A stretch of 64,000 nt of DNA from Echinometra lucunter (GCA_029962745.1 CM057161.1:3492521-3556520), one strand, 5' to 3'; shown: positions 11,971 through 25,706, numbered from the stretch's first letter. A program made the numbers and translations. The notes: generated from the sequence alone by a model not told the origin.

Positions 11971-14900
11971 AGACATGGGGCAACAAACCAAGTGCTCTCT
12001 GTAATCACTCGGCTTCGTGGCTGTGACACATTTCATCAGAGCAGTATCGTGACCCACAAGGCTTTTCTTCCATTAAACACATCAATTTTTCTTTCATATA
12101 CAATCACTGATTCAACAATATAGTTACTTCTTAATATGACAGAGTCTAAAAGTAAAGTGTTGTGTACATGATGATTACAAATAAAATCGATTTCAAATTC
12201 AATTTTATCATTTTTCAGCCAATTCACCAAAATGATTCTCAGCCTGTTGAACCCACATTTCTCAATTATGTTCATAACTTCATTCATATCATAGCCAAAT
12301 ACAATCTACCCTTTCTTTCTGGAGACATAACAACGCATTATTATTATCACTTAATAAATACGTTCTAACATTACAAGCAAAAGGAAAATGAAAGTAGAGA
12401 CAGATGACATCTTGGCGTCTATCTCTACGCCGTGACATGTTGTTAGATGAATCATTCAGATTCACTTCTCACGATTTTTCAGTTTTTCCGAAACAATATC
12501 AAAGTTGGCGTAAAATTCGTCTATTCACGCATATCGAACATGAATAAGTTTCTCACCATGATGTTGTCTTCAGGTATGGTTATCATTAACTGGAACAACA
12601 GATTGGTGACAAATTACTTGTAAAACATCGTGAAACTTGTGCCGACATTTTCGCCGAAGAACTTGGATGAAGGCTTGAACTCCGATAACCTTTTTTTTTT
12701 TTTTTTCCTCACGATTTTCTCGTCCTCACCTCTCTCTCGCTCTCTCTCGATCTAGTAAATAACAACATGGAGCACGATCAGCGCATGCGTAAAAGCAGGT
12801 TAACCCAAAGCTGACTCAGAATCGCACATTTTGATTGGTCGGATTATTGATTGATTCCAATTGATAAATCAATTAAAATGGATAATGAAATATATTTTGA
12901 TTTCTGATAAATACAAAAGTGACAAGGGTGAAGAAAATACGTTACAGAGTTGGTATATAAATATTACTTCATGAAATTCACTCTGTGAAATTATACCGGA
13001 AGTAATTTTACATTCGACCAATGATATCGAGCCTCGCGAGGGAGGCTGGAGTGCAGTGGAGTACGAGTAGGCGCAACATTTAAAACGCATTATAGTTCAT
13101 AGTGTATTATACTACAACTGAAAATGATGTTTGTTATGATGAGTTTGTTATCTTGCGTATTAAAGTTCATAACAATTCGTATGCGTCAGCAAAATCTCTT
13201 TGTAACGTACACAAACTTATGGGATGAAATAACTTTGGCAAAAATAGGCAATGAAAATAATATTTTCCCTAATAACAGTATGCATCCGTGTAGAGGATAT
13301 TCTTCCTATCATGATACTAGTATTGATAGCGTGTATTCCCCTAAAAGAATGCTTTTAAGCATTCCCCTCCATTTTAAACAATTATTTGTATACTTTATTT
13401 TGAAAATTCCTTTGTTTGAAAATTATTCCTATTTTGTGCATTCTGTTGATGATGTAATTATTTTTTTAATTTGTGTATGTTATTTAAAGTTGAAAATGAA
13501 AAAAATAATGAAATGAAATGAAATGAAATGAAAGGGGACTGTCGTCTGTTGCCCAAATTATATGCTTTCTAGCTAGCTAGGCCTATAATAGACGCCAATG
13601 TATGTCAGCGGCGAATACAGAATTTTTCAGAAGGGTGGGGGATCAGCTTTTCCAAGTGTCAGTTTTTAAATAGTGAATGCAATTTCGTCTCAGAAGAATG
13701 GTAGTCCGGGAGATGGGTCATTTAAGATGTCCCGCAAGATGTCAGGCCTGTTCTTCTTTTTGGGCCCGGGGGGGGGGGTAGATCTAACAACCCACTGAAA
13801 AGATTGTTATCTGCTAGCTAGGAACGGGTCGGAGGAGTGGCAGCTACCCTTGTGCATTTGTATGCGCAATACTTCCAAGTGCCGAAAATTCAATATGAAA
13901 GGAAATATATGATGAGTTCATATACTAAATGCAAATTTCGCTGTCAGTTTATGGATGTATAATTATACTAGCACTTCTTTCAAGCGCTGGTCGTGAGATA
14001 GGGAAATAATTAAACAAAAAGGAAAATTGTCTCATTGTGCAAGACACAGCTGAAATCCGGCTATATTGTTACGTGTTAAAATGTTCTTAAAGATGTCTTT
14101 CTTTCATTTATAGATTCTTATACATTTCAAAAGTGCGGTGGTGAGGATTTTAATGAGATGGAAAAATAGAAACTGACCGATAGGCCTAACTGGGAGGGTT
14201 ACGAATGGGGTAGGACTATATGTATATATCCCCTAGGCGTTCATGCATATTAGGGCCTAACAACACCTTTCAATGCTTCAGTGTCGACATTTTGGGCAAG
14301 CAATTTTCTCTACAAATATTTCTGTATTGAAATGTACAAAAAATTAGGCTGGCACTTCGCTGAATTTCGCTCCCTCAAAATATGCATATCTCACTTTCCA
14401 AATATGAGGATTTTCGGGCGCCTCGATGAAAAAATATGACTGAGGATACATACCCGTGAGGTTTGTCTTGTTAAAGCTAGGTGGCAGCGAAACTGATTTG
14501 TCCGGTCCCGTCGCATTTTATTTTCATACAGAACATTCAGGAAGCATTTCCTCGTCCTTCCCTGCCTTCTGGCGTCTTTTGTAGACAACTATGGCTAACA
14601 AGAACCACCGCCCTTTAATAATAATAAAAAAGCGTAGGTCTATACGCGTAGAAACAGAGTGAGAAAATTCTTCTTAGTTTTTATTTTATTTTATTTTAGA
14701 GTCATTGGATTTTAAAGCATTAGACGACAGATACCCATTATTACATGCAATAATCTTGTGGGGGGGGGGGGGGCAAAACGAACAAAAATGCGAAAAAGCA
14801 TATGTAGCGATCGCGGGAGAAAACAGGTAATTCAATTTTGAAATTGTTAAAGCATTTTCACTAGAATTTTCAGTCTAGTCAAATTTGACTAGAATAGTGC

Positions 14901-17601
14901 GAGAACCCTTATTCTGATCGAATAATCTAATCAAATCTGACTAGATTGTTTGTAAAGTGTAAAGCCAATCGTTATAGTACTGTAGGGAAAAAAGAGGAAA
15001 AACTCGATCTGCCCCCTTTCCCGCGCAACTGGAAAACAGGGGATACACTGCTCCTATCTCTATATAGGAGATTTAGCGACCATGTGAGAAAGTTTAGGTT
15101 TTGGAACATACAGATGTATACTAAGAACATACAGCTCTATATGTTTTGGAATTAATCTCCTCCTTCAGAGCACTAAGCTGCATCACGCCATCGATATTCG
15201 TCGTGGCCGGGGCGCTCAGACTTAATTCTGTGGGGGAACTTCGATAAGACGGGTCCACTCAACCTATGAAATATCATTTCATTTCCAAATCTTTCCATGC
15301 ATCATGATCAGGATATTGTCGCCTTATTGTTTCATTTAACGCTCCTTCTTATAGGAGAATATGGACGCACTTTTGCCTGTGGCAGTGAAGTCTTTTGCTG
15401 AGAAATAATTTTTTTCCCCTGCTCGTTGTTGCTTTATCCGGCTATTTCAAAGCAAACCAGCCCGCGGGGACTCCCCTCCCCCCCCCCCCCCGCCCCACTC
15501 ACCATGACCAGTCTGCCCCTAGTTGGGGGGGGGGGGGGATATCATCTGCCTCCTTTATCATGGCGCCTATGATAGGTGATATGCATAACAAATAGGGTTT
15601 TCAAGTATTATGAAACATTGCTTCATACGAGGTGGCGCAGCGACCGAGTGAGAAAATTTGTATATTTGAATCCTCAAAGTTTATTCTATTTTTAAAGAAA
15701 TTTCAGACTTTGAGAGCAAAATTTAGTGAACCAACATCCGCAAGCTCTATCCGATGTACTGCAGCTGGTGTGTGGAGGCTTAACTTGGCAAATGCGAGGG
15801 AACTAAAACACCCAAAGCACATGGTGACCAACTTTTTAAACAAAATCATCCGCAATCCAAGACCATCGATCTTCCTATCAAGCCACCGGTCAACGTCCCT
15901 CAAATAAAGTCCAGATTGTTCGGGGGGGGGGGGGGGGATATCCTCACACAGAGTAAGTTAGAGTAAGTACCCATGCTTTTTTTTTTTATTTGGCAAAGGA
16001 AGAAGAGATAAAGAGAGAGCAAAGGAAATATGAAGATGGAAATGATGAGAATAAATAATCTCAAAAACCCTTTTCCCTCTTTGGTGGCCTTGCTAATTAG
16101 TTTCATTTATCAAGCGAGACCGTGACCCCCTTCACACGCACACACACCCCGACACTGGCGTATCCATTTCAAGGAGTGGGGCGGGATGATAAAAATCTTT
16201 TGCCAAAATTTTTTAGCACGAACTTACAAACGAGTACACCCGCAGCCTCACCTACCCGCACACACACCCACACACATACTTTCCCATCCTATTTCTGCTT
16301 TCAATAGCATTTCAAATAGCAATTTTACTACTATGACCTTTTATGATAGATTTATCAAAAATATCAAAGTCCAGAAAAGTGGACTGAAAAGTATGAAAAG
16401 TATGAGTATATTTGTACATCCCCTGTCTAAAAAGTGTGTGTGTGTGTGTGGGGGGGGGGGAGATATATACCCCATCCCCACTGGAATTTATGCCTATGCA
16501 TCCTGATAATACTAGCACTCCCAATGGCTGATACAAAGCTACAGGGGTGTAGATAGTGGGGGGAGGGGAAGGGGGGGGGGAATGGGGGATGGCTCCCCCA
16601 CACTTTTTAAGTGGATGTATAATATTCTTACCCCCCCCCCCCCCCCCCCCCCCGTATGAGAACCTGTCTTCGTTAATGCAATGCTACATTACTAGAAAAT
16701 AAGACAATCATACAAGACAAAACACAAGATAAGTCATCCAAGTCATACTACAGTACAACTGCTATAACATTTGTAAAAAGGTTTTGAGAAAGATTTATGA
16801 ACATGTCTTTATTTTCCATGTTGGACAACACAATACAATTAAAACTTGTCTAGAAATATGCTTTATATACCTATTTACTTTTCACAGCAGAATTTGGAAG
16901 GATTTATATGCAAAAATTTTATTTGTCAATGACCTCTCATGCATTCAGATCTGTAAGTAGGTTATTTCAGATTATTATAGGCCAACTATAATCACAAAGA
17001 CTTAAAAAAAAAAAATGCCTCTACGTTACTACGTCCCCATGTTACCGTATCAGTACCTTAAAAATTACACTTTGTTTTCTTGGGCAATGTCCCTCACAAT
17101 TTGAAAGTTCATGTTTTCAATCATGTTATATCTGACAAGTGGACAATACTTCTATGTTATTATGAGAAACTAAAACAAATGTATCTGCTACTGTTTTATT
17201 GTTATATTCATTTCACAGGTGACTATACCTCATAATCTGCAACAAAAAAAAAAGAAAAAAAGCTTGAGTTCTTGGAAATATTAATGTGAGCTTTCTTACT
17301 GTTTACATGTCAGATTAAAGGAATATCATAGAAGAATTGTTCCCTGAAAAGGGACGCTTGTCAAATGCCTGCATATATTCCAAACATGTACCGGTATGCT
17401 GCCATCAAAAGACAAAAGTAAGCAACTCTTTGGGGTTTTTTTTTTGTTCAAAATTGACTTTTTCTTGATTTGGGGTAGTTTTTTGTATGCTCTACATGAT
17501 GATGACAAAGTTAAGGTCACATGACCCCCAATTTCCAAAATATTGACATATCAAGAGGAAGCATCTCCATAGGTTTCCTCATAGAACTGTGACATATTTC
17601 C
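11971..17601. other. non-coding stretch with G-tracts and possible promoter-like patch
   Basis: No gene was recognised. Poly-G runs occur near 13771, 14760, 15528, 15920, 16450 and 16565, and a poly-C run near 16630. Around 12690-13060 there are CT-rich sequence, an ATTGG box (about 12834), a CCAAT box (about 13018) and a minus-strand donor-like GAGAG|GTGAGG. This could be the 5' end of the MBT gene, but nothing proves it. Confidence 0.35.
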
Positions 17602-18339
17602 TTAAAGGGAAAGTCCACCCCAAAAGTTTCACTGTTTCAATAAAAGGAGTTAAATTTGAACAGCATTTTAAAACAAGGCGTTTGCGATGTTGTGTCTCGC
17701 CCACTTGTGAAAATAACTAGAAATATCGCGATCTGTGATGGCACACAACAGAACTGTATCGAAAGCTCATTGTGAAATAACTGGGATGGAATAACATTTG
17801 ATAAAATATGAGAAGGGTTTTTTATGAAATGGTACTGCATTTTCACATGCATGTACTTTCCCTGCTTCTACTCTCATCCCTCTGATATGAGTAACATTGT
17901 ATGATTGATATTTTACATGTGTGGAGTTGAAAAGTGTTTGTGGTTGTAGTGTAGCTGAGGGCTGCAGATGATGTAGTGTGATAATGAGCTTATAATTTAG
18001 AGAAAAGAAATACGAGAACAGTATGTTTTGTTAAGAAGAAGGGTTAGTGAGTAAAATCTTTTATGGTATATTGAATACTGCCACAGGAAAAAAAAAAAGC
18101 ATGCATAAAATTGAAGAGAACAGAAAACTGATCCCTCAGCCACTTTGCACTGAGTATTTATGTATAGTTTTAATATTCTTTCAAGTGCAAAATGTGCCTG
18201 GCACCGCAAGATAGACGCGGATAACCTGTCAGGGGTAAATTGACTAATTAGATAGAGGTTAAAGGCAGCATTTTGTTAATAATTAGTAAAAAGCATGCCT
18301 GAAATTGATGAGAACACCAGATTTGAATGCTGAACATAA

Positions 18340-19290
18340 TAATTGTAATATGGTATGCATGTAAATTTAACCGTTCAACGTTTGACCTGTAATGACCTTT
18401 GACCTGACCATGTGACCTCTGACTGGACCATAACATGCAGGTCCCCTTAGTGCATCTACAACCCAAGTTTGATAGATAAGTGTCACACGGTTGCAGAGTT
18501 TTGTGTCATAAGAGAGTCTTGCACGTAAACTTTAATGTTTGACCTGAAATGACCTTTGACCTTACCATGTGACCTATGACTGGACCATAACATGCAGGTC
18601 CCCTTAGTGCATCGACAACCCAAGTTTGATAGATAAGTGTCACACGGTTGCAGAGTTTTGAGTCATAAGAGAGTCTTGCACGTAAACTTCAACGTTTGAC
18701 CTGAAATGACCTTTGACCTTACCATGTGACCTCTGACTGGACCATAACATGCAGGTCCCCTCAGTGCATCTACAACCCAAGTTTGGTTGAAAAGTGAGTC
18801 ACGGTTGCAAAGTTATGTGTGATAAGAGAGTCTTGCACGTCAACTTTAACGTTTGACCTGAAATGACCTTTGACCTTACCATGTGACCTCTGACTGGACA
18901 ATAAGATGCAGGTCCCCTTAGTGCATCTACAACCCAAGTTTGATTGAAACAGTGTCACACAGTTGCAGAGTTTTGTGTCATAAGAGAGTCTTGCACGTAA
19001 ATTTTAACGTTTGACCTAAAATGACCTTTGACCTTACCATGTGACCTCTGACTAGAGCATAACATGCAGGTCCGCTTAGGGCATCTACAACCCAAGTTTG
19101 GTTGAAAAGTGAGTCACGGTTGCAGAGTTTTGTGTCATAAGAGAGTCTTGCACGTAAACTTTAACGTTTGACCTGAAATGACCTTTGACCTTACCATGTG
19201 ACCTCTGACTGGACCATAACATGCAGGTCCCCTTAGTGCATCTACAACCCAAGTTTGGTTGAAAAGTGAGTCACGGTTGCCAAGTTATCT
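18340..19290 (+). repeat. 157-bp satellite, six units, each with a DR1 motif
   Basis: Six units repeat TGACCTTTGACCT at 18393, 18550, 18708, 18864, 19022 and 19180, a period of 156-158 bp. Each unit also has CATGTGACCTCTGACTGGAC and GCATCTACAACCCAAGTTTG or close variants. Read on the minus strand, the core is AGGTCA-A-AGGTCA. Confidence 0.9.
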
Positions 19291-19305
19291 TTCATAGCGT
19301 TTGTG

Positions 19306-19388
19306 ACGGACGGACGGACGACGGACGGACGACGGACGGACGACGGACGGACGACGGACGGACGACGGACGGACGACGGACGGACGAC
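19306..19388 (+). repeat. GACGGACGGAC simple tandem repeat
   Basis: Short-period tandem of GACGGACGACG type at the right end of the inserted element. Confidence 0.9.
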
Positions 19389-20114
19389 ATTTGGATCCCT
19401 TAGTCTCGCCTTCACCTCCGGTGGGCGAGACAAAAAGGAATGATCAAAATCAGTCAAAGAATAAGAAAATTACACTCATTTACATTTTCTAGTCGATTAC
19501 TCACGGCTCTGCAAATTGGCAACACCGATGACATCATATGCGAGCAGCTCTCCATTCACTTTGTACATGAAATTTCACATTTTCTCAATTTTCTTGGAAG
19601 TTACACATTTTCTAACCCCCATAGTCCATGTATGTTCAGAAGAATTGCTTTTTACATAACATACTTTGACTATGGGGTGAGAAAATGTGTAACTTCCAAG
19701 AAAATTGAGAAAATGTGAAATTTCATGTACAAAGTGAAAGGAGAGCTGCTCGCATATGATGTCATCAGTGTTGCCAAATTGCAGAGCCGAGGGTAATTTA
19801 CTAGAAAATGTAAATTAGTGTAATTTTCTTATTCTTTGACCGATTTTGCTCATTTCTTTTTTAAAATGCTGTTCAAATCTATCTCCTTTTATTGAAATAG
19901 TGAAACTTTTGGGGTGGACTTTCCCTTTAACTGACTAAGAATCTCTTTCTACAGAGTTGTTTCCTTTCATCATTGGATGGCAGTATGGGTGGAACATGCA
20001 TGCCAAAAGTGCTTGCAGTCTCATATACCTATTTCTGTGTGAAGTGTACATATTTCAAACAAGAACACTTTTTCCCTTTGATATTGTGGATGCAAGAAAA
20101 ATTCTAATCCTTAA

Positions 20115-20272
20115 ATGAAGAAGAAGAAGAAGAAGAAGAAGAAGAAAGAAGAAGAAGAAGAAGACGAAGAAGAAGAAGAAGAAGAAGAAGAAGAAGAAGA
20201 AGAAGAAGAAGAAGAAGAAGAAGAAGAAGAGAAGAAGAAGAAGAAGAAGAAGAAGAAGAAGAAGAAGAAAAA
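20115..20272 (+). repeat. (GAA)n microsatellite
   Basis: About 155 bp of GAA/AAG repeats with few interruptions. The duplicated block starts right after it, so it is the likely assembly break point for the 500-N gap. Confidence 0.95.
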
Positions 20273-21083
20273 AAAAGAGAACTACACTGTATTCATTAAA
20301 CACATATTTCTTCTATATATATGCACTGTTGATAAAAAAAATAAATTAAATAAACTTTCAGCATCATATTCAAGATTTCTACTCTACAATAAATATCAAT
20401 AAAGAAGCATAACGCAACAAATCCTCCCCCCCCCCTCATTTTCCTTAAAGGATTAATGCTCTTGAAATAAGCTGTAAAGGGGCATGCAAATGTATGCACA
20501 ACGCACCTTTGTATTGAGCAGATTGATACATGCTTTTTTTTTATAAATATGTATGTACATCAAATTTTAAGAGGCGTGATAAAAATTATGAGCTGAATAA
20601 ATAAAGACCTTGATATAAGTAATTTAATTACCTCTTAAACCATATTGTGGCATGATACACTTACAGATGCAAATTATGGGGTAAGAACCACAGAATCATT
20701 TTGTCATTATAATCAAAGAAACAAAACTGAGGCATTTCTACTTTTAAAAAAAAATCATGTAGCCAAACAGCATCTCAAACAGCTAATGGATTTCAAATAA
20801 ATGCCAGTTTTTATGAAAAGAACACTTCATCACCAGAACTAAAAAATTCTTTCCCTCAAGTCACAATTCACTGGATACGAAAGGTCTTTTGACAGAGTTC
20901 TTTCTCTACTATAAAGTTCAGAATGAAACAGCCGACAAGCTCCATATATACAAATATAAATATGGCTACAAAAATGTAACATTAGCAGGACTTTGATGCT
21001 GTTACTATCCATGGGAACATATATGCACTGCCTACAAAAGTCGTCACAATATAAAACCAGAGGTAAAGGTGATTGTCAAATCA

Positions 21084-21411
21084 GGGGATGTTTTCATAAA
21101 GCTGTTTGTAAAGTTTCGAATGACTTTACGAATGACTTGCGTATGACTGCAAAATGGGATGCCCAACATTTTTCCCAACGTTTTCACAAAGGATGACGGC
21201 ATTTCCCATGATCTCAATTAATTTGGGCAAAAAATATACTTCGCAATAAAAATGTTTGTAAACTAAAGTAACGTCAATCTATGTCTGCATGTTTCACCTT
21301 TAGCTGATGTCATCTATAATGACTGAGAATTCCATTTGGTCTGCCATATTCAAGTCATTCTTAAAGTCATTTGTAACGTTAACATTACAAACAGCTTTAT
21401 GAAACTCCCCC
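21084..21411. mobile_element. GTTTCATAAAGCTGTTTGTA-type MITE
   Basis: The ends TTCATAAAGCTGTTTGTAA and TTACAAACAGCTTTATGAA are inverted repeats bordered by GGGG and CCCC. The same family is at 43531-43853, and at 24802-25129 inside the duplicated block. Confidence 0.8.
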
Positions 21412-21845
21412 TGGTTATCAGGCATTTCTGACATTAGCTCTGAAAGACAGTGTTAGAACTGCCACTTGGTTATAGATAAGGTTTAGGGTTAGGATTAGAA
21501 GTGGGTATATAGCGCTTGAGGTTGCGTTTATGGATTGGACCAGTGCTGGAAAGTTGCAGTGAAGCACTGCTTTAGAAGATATTCAGTATAATCCCAAACT
21601 CTCCACGTGTATCATTACTGCCATAGTTAACAGATGCAAGTTCAAAGAATACTTTGATCAACGCACAAAATGTGTCATGTCACATCATAATAAAGACTTC
21701 CAAATGTGCTGCCAATTTGATCATCTTCATTCAGCATCCAGGTTTAGAAGATCGAGCTGGCTAGCCAATTCTATCTACGGATTGACAATAAGCAGTCCAT
21801 TGCTAATGCATATTTACAAGTTTACCACTGGGGTTCATTGTGGCT

Positions 21846-23443
21846 TTAGTTCACTCGGTATCTGTAGAAATGCATGACCGTCCGACTGATGTTCCAATTG
21901 AGTATGACGGAAAGGACGTAGAGACAGAACAGCGTTACACAGGGTGGGTACAGGAGCACCACTGTCCTCTTCAAGAACGGTAATGCTGCAAGAAACAAAA
22001 CACAATGCTGGGATCAGAATCACAATCACATAGATAAAGGCTTGGAGAATACTGCCCTACTTTGGCAAAAGGAAGCAAGTGACAAAGTGACATTTTTTGT
22101 GAAAAGAGCAAAATGTGTCGTTTGTACCGACATCAATGGAATATTGTCGCGTCTTACCACACGTACCTTGCAGCAGGATGAGTGTTCATGTATAAAATTT
22201 GGGCCTGAAGAAGAGCACATTAGTATATAATAGGGAACATCAGTAACTCAGATTTAGTTGGTATGTCACTCACTTCCTTTTGTCAAAACAGGGCAGAATA
22301 GTGACACTGATATACAGTTGCCTCTCTCAACCCAGGTGGTTTTTCAATGTCCTCATTTTGTTCCTCTATTAGAGAGCAAGATTCCTCAAATGCCTTTGAG
22401 TACCATAAAGGCAGGGAACCTAAATCCATAGTAATACTTCCCAGGCTCTTTGCTCATTACCTTGAGATGTAAACAAACGTTATTGTAAATGCTGTAATTT
22501 TTGCATGATTTAAATTTCGCACTGAGCAACCCAAGAACACAATTACTCACTAACGAAGTGCAAGATTTGATTTGATATATCAATGCATATACACGCTAAT
22601 ATTTTCTTGAGTTGTAGAATTCACACTTGTTGAAAATAGTGCGAAATCATTTGAACTCACCACTTTGTAACCAAGAAATGTAATGTAGATGTAGTAACCA
22701 ATGGCAATTAACCAGAGTGTGTCCCCAAAGAAAGTTGAAAGGAAGGAGTCTCTATTGATGATTGCTGAAAAGCAAAGAGGGATAACATCAATACAAAGAA
22801 TACAACAATCAATAGATGAATATAGACAACAACAAAAATTTCCCTCAGATTTTTAATGAGCATTGCATTTCTCATGAGAAATTCTAAATAAATTCCAGAA
22901 AAAAAAAAGAAAATTTGATTCCATGGATATTTCTGGCAGATATTTGCAGTTTACTTAGATTAATTACCAAAGCCTGTATCAAATTAGTACTGCACACGGA
23001 GCATGCATGTATATGCATGCTCGGACCAGTTCTGTGGATCAAATATTGATGTCCAGTTCAATGACTCACTTTTTCCCAAGAGTTTGAAGTTCCCAAAGGA
23101 CCATCCTTTCCATGATAAGCTCGTTCCAAAGCCCCATTTTTTTACCATTTTGGGTTAGATCCCCCCTAGAGTTCCCGATGCACTTTAATACCTATCGAAC
23201 TTAATATGTGTGTGTATAAAAGACAAAGTTATATTTTGCCTCTGTTACAAACATAAACAGGAATGTTTATAAAGAAGCCATGATAGTATTTTTTAATTTA
23301 AACTTACGCATGTAAAGAATGAGCTGGAAAACATGAAGAACAATGAGTATTGGAAAGAATGCATTAAGATGGACGTCAAAGCATAGCCCCACTCTACATC
23401 CTGGCCTCGATGTGATATCACAAGATATCTATTTGTAATGAAC
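21846..23443 (-). pseudogene. UNC50 3' exons, second copy with two frameshifts
   Basis: Three exons mirror the last three of UNC50: 23308-23443 (136 nt, one G missing, GTCAAAGCAT against GTCAAAGGCAT at 27094), 22661-22764 (104 nt, two extra T near 22665) and 21846-21985 (140 nt, intact). The splice sites are kept. The two indels break the frame, while the copy at 25567-27162 is intact. The block ends abruptly at the N gap and lacks exons 1-4. A redundant haplotype or contig with sequencing errors explains this better than a true paralogue; a recent tandem duplication is the alternative. Confidence 0.85.
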
Positions 23444-23500
23444 CTGGAAAATACAGAATAAAGTTGGACAGTAGACAATAGAAATGCACCTGATTAGTTT

Positions 23501-24000
23501 NNNNNNNNNNNNNNNNNNNNNNNNNNNNNNNNNNNNNNNNNNNNNNNNNNNNNNNNNNNNNNNNNNNNNNNNNNNNNNNNNNNNNNNNNNNNNNNNNNNN
23601 NNNNNNNNNNNNNNNNNNNNNNNNNNNNNNNNNNNNNNNNNNNNNNNNNNNNNNNNNNNNNNNNNNNNNNNNNNNNNNNNNNNNNNNNNNNNNNNNNNNN
23701 NNNNNNNNNNNNNNNNNNNNNNNNNNNNNNNNNNNNNNNNNNNNNNNNNNNNNNNNNNNNNNNNNNNNNNNNNNNNNNNNNNNNNNNNNNNNNNNNNNNN
23801 NNNNNNNNNNNNNNNNNNNNNNNNNNNNNNNNNNNNNNNNNNNNNNNNNNNNNNNNNNNNNNNNNNNNNNNNNNNNNNNNNNNNNNNNNNNNNNNNNNNN
23901 NNNNNNNNNNNNNNNNNNNNNNNNNNNNNNNNNNNNNNNNNNNNNNNNNNNNNNNNNNNNNNNNNNNNNNNNNNNNNNNNNNNNNNNNNNNNNNNNNNNN
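23501..24000. other. assembly gap of 500 N
   Basis: Exactly 500 undetermined bases separate the two copies of the 3.2-kb block. The round number indicates a placeholder size. Confidence 1.
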
Positions 24001-24801
24001 TACACTGTATTCATTAAACACATATTTCTTCTATATATATGCACTGTTGATAAAAAAATAAATTCAATAAACTTTCAGCATCATATTCAAGATTTCTACT
24101 CTACAATAAATATCAATAAAGAAGCATAACGCAACAAATCCTCCCCCCCCCCTCATTTTCCTTAAAGGATTAATGCTCTTGAAATAAGCTGTAAAGGGGC
24201 ATGCAAATGTATGCACAACACACCTTTGTATTGAGCAGATTGATACATGCTTTTTTTTTTATAAATATGTATGTACATCAAATTTTAAGAGGCGTGATAA
24301 AAATTATGAGCTGAATAAATAAAGACCTTGATATAAGTAATTTAATTACCTCTTAAACCATATTGTGGCATGATACACTTACAGATGCAAATTATGGGGT
24401 AAGAACCACAGAATCATTTTGTCATTATAATCAAAGAAACAAAACTGAGGCATTTCTACTTTAAAAAAAAAAATCATGTAGCCAAACAGCATCTCAAACA
24501 GCTAATGGATTTCAAATAAATGCCAGTTTTTATGAAAAGAACACTTCATCACCAGAACTAAAAAATTCTTTCCCTCAAGTCACAATTCACTGGATACGAA
24601 AGGTCTTTTGACAGAGTTCTTTCTCTACTATAAAGTTCAGAATGAAACAGCCGACAAGCTCCATATATACAAATATAAATATGGCTACAAAATGTAACAT
24701 TAGCAGGACTTTGATGCTGTTACTATCCATGGGAACATATATGCACTGCCTACAAAAGTCGTCACAATATAAAACCAGAGGTAAAGGTGATTGTCAAATC
24801 A

Positions 24802-25129
24802 GGGGATGTTTCATAAAGCTGTTTGTAAAGTTTCGCATGACTTTACGAATGACTTGCGTATGAACTGCAAAATGGGATGCCCAACATTTTTCCCAACGTT
24901 TTCACAAAGGATGACGGCATTTCCCATGATCTCAATTAAATTTGGGCAAAAAATATACTTCGCAATAAAAATGTTTGTAAACTAAAGTAACGTCAATCTA
25001 TGTCTGCATGTTTCACCTTTAGCTGATGTCATCTATAATGACTGAGAATTCCATTTGGTCTGCCATATTCAAGTCATTCTTAAAGTCATTGTAACGTTAA
25101 CATTACAAACAGCTTTATGAAACTCCCCC
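24802..25129. mobile_element. GTTTCATAAAGCTGTTTGTA-type MITE (block copy 2)
   Basis: The same insertion as at 21084-21411, present because it lies within the duplicated block. Confidence 0.8.
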
Positions 25130-25566
25130 TGGTTATCAGGCATTTCTGACATTAGCTCTGAAAGACAGTGTTAGAACTGCCACTTGGTTATAGATAAGGT
25201 TTAGGGTTAGGATTAGAAGTGGGTATATAGCGCTTTGAGGTTGCGTTTATGGATTGGACCAGTGCTGGAAAGTTGCAGTGAAGCACTGCTTTAGAAGATA
25301 TTCAGTATAATCCCAAACTCTCCACGTGTATCATTACTGCCATAGTTAACAGATGCAAGTTTCAAAGAACACTTTGATCACGCACAAAAATGTGTCATGT
25401 CACATCATAATAAAAGACTTCCAAATGTGCTGCCAATTTGATCATCTTCATTCAGCATCCAGGTTAGAAGATCGAGCTGGCTAGCCAATTCTATCTACGG
25501 ATTGACAATAAGCAGTCCATTGCTAATGCATATTTACAAGTTTACCACTGGGGTTCATATGTGGCT

Positions 25567-25706
25567 TTAGTTCACTCGGTATCTGTAGAAATGCATGACC
25601 GTCCGACTGATGTTCCAATTGAGTATGACGGAAAGGACGTAGAGACAGAACAGCGTTACACAGGGTGGGTACAGGAGCACCACTGTTCTCTTCAAGAACG
25701 GTAATG
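25567..25706 (-). CDS. UNC50: UNC50 last exon
   Basis: 140 nt encoding LPFLKRTVVLLYPPCVTLF and VILNWNISRTVMHFYRYRVN, then a TAA stop. The C-terminal HFYRYRVN matches the family ending FYKYRVK. Confidence 0.95.

Larger units (their letters stand above)
17693..19432. mobile_element. inserted element with TGTCTCGCCCAC ends, carrying a satellite
   Basis: The inverted ends are TGTCTCGCCCAC (17693-17704) and GTGGGCGAGACA (19421-19432). The inside holds a unique left half of about 650 bp, a 157-bp tandem array (18340-19290) and a GACGGACG tract (about 19306-19388). No transposase frame was seen, so the element is non-autonomous. Confidence 0.7.
17602..19930. mobile_element. TTAA-type MITE split by a second inserted element
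   Basis: The outer ends TTAAAGGGAAAGTCCACCCC and GGGGTGGACTTTCCCTTTAA are perfect inverted repeats. They match the solo MITE at 30611-31179. The left arm stops near 17670 and the family sequence resumes near 19437. The gap is filled by another element with its own inverted ends. TTAA at both borders suggests a piggyBac-like mechanism; that is inference. Confidence 0.8.
20283..23500. repeat. 3.2-kb duplicated block, copy 1 (left of gap)
   Basis: Nearly identical, in the same orientation, to 24001-27221. Both begin TACACTGTATTCATTAAACA and end GCACCTGATTAGTTT. They differ by scattered substitutions and many 1-2 nt indels. The block contains the last three UNC50 exons. Confidence 0.95.

Noticed and set aside
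20055..20402. Long Glu/Lys- or Leu/Phe-rich open frames
   Set aside because: They are translations of the (GAA)n microsatellite on the two strands.
21846..23443. A second, independent UNC50 paralogue
   Set aside because: Near-identity including introns, two frameshifts, and an abrupt end at the N gap favour a redundant contig.
23418..24044. Open frames across the N gap
   Set aside because: They consist almost entirely of undetermined bases.
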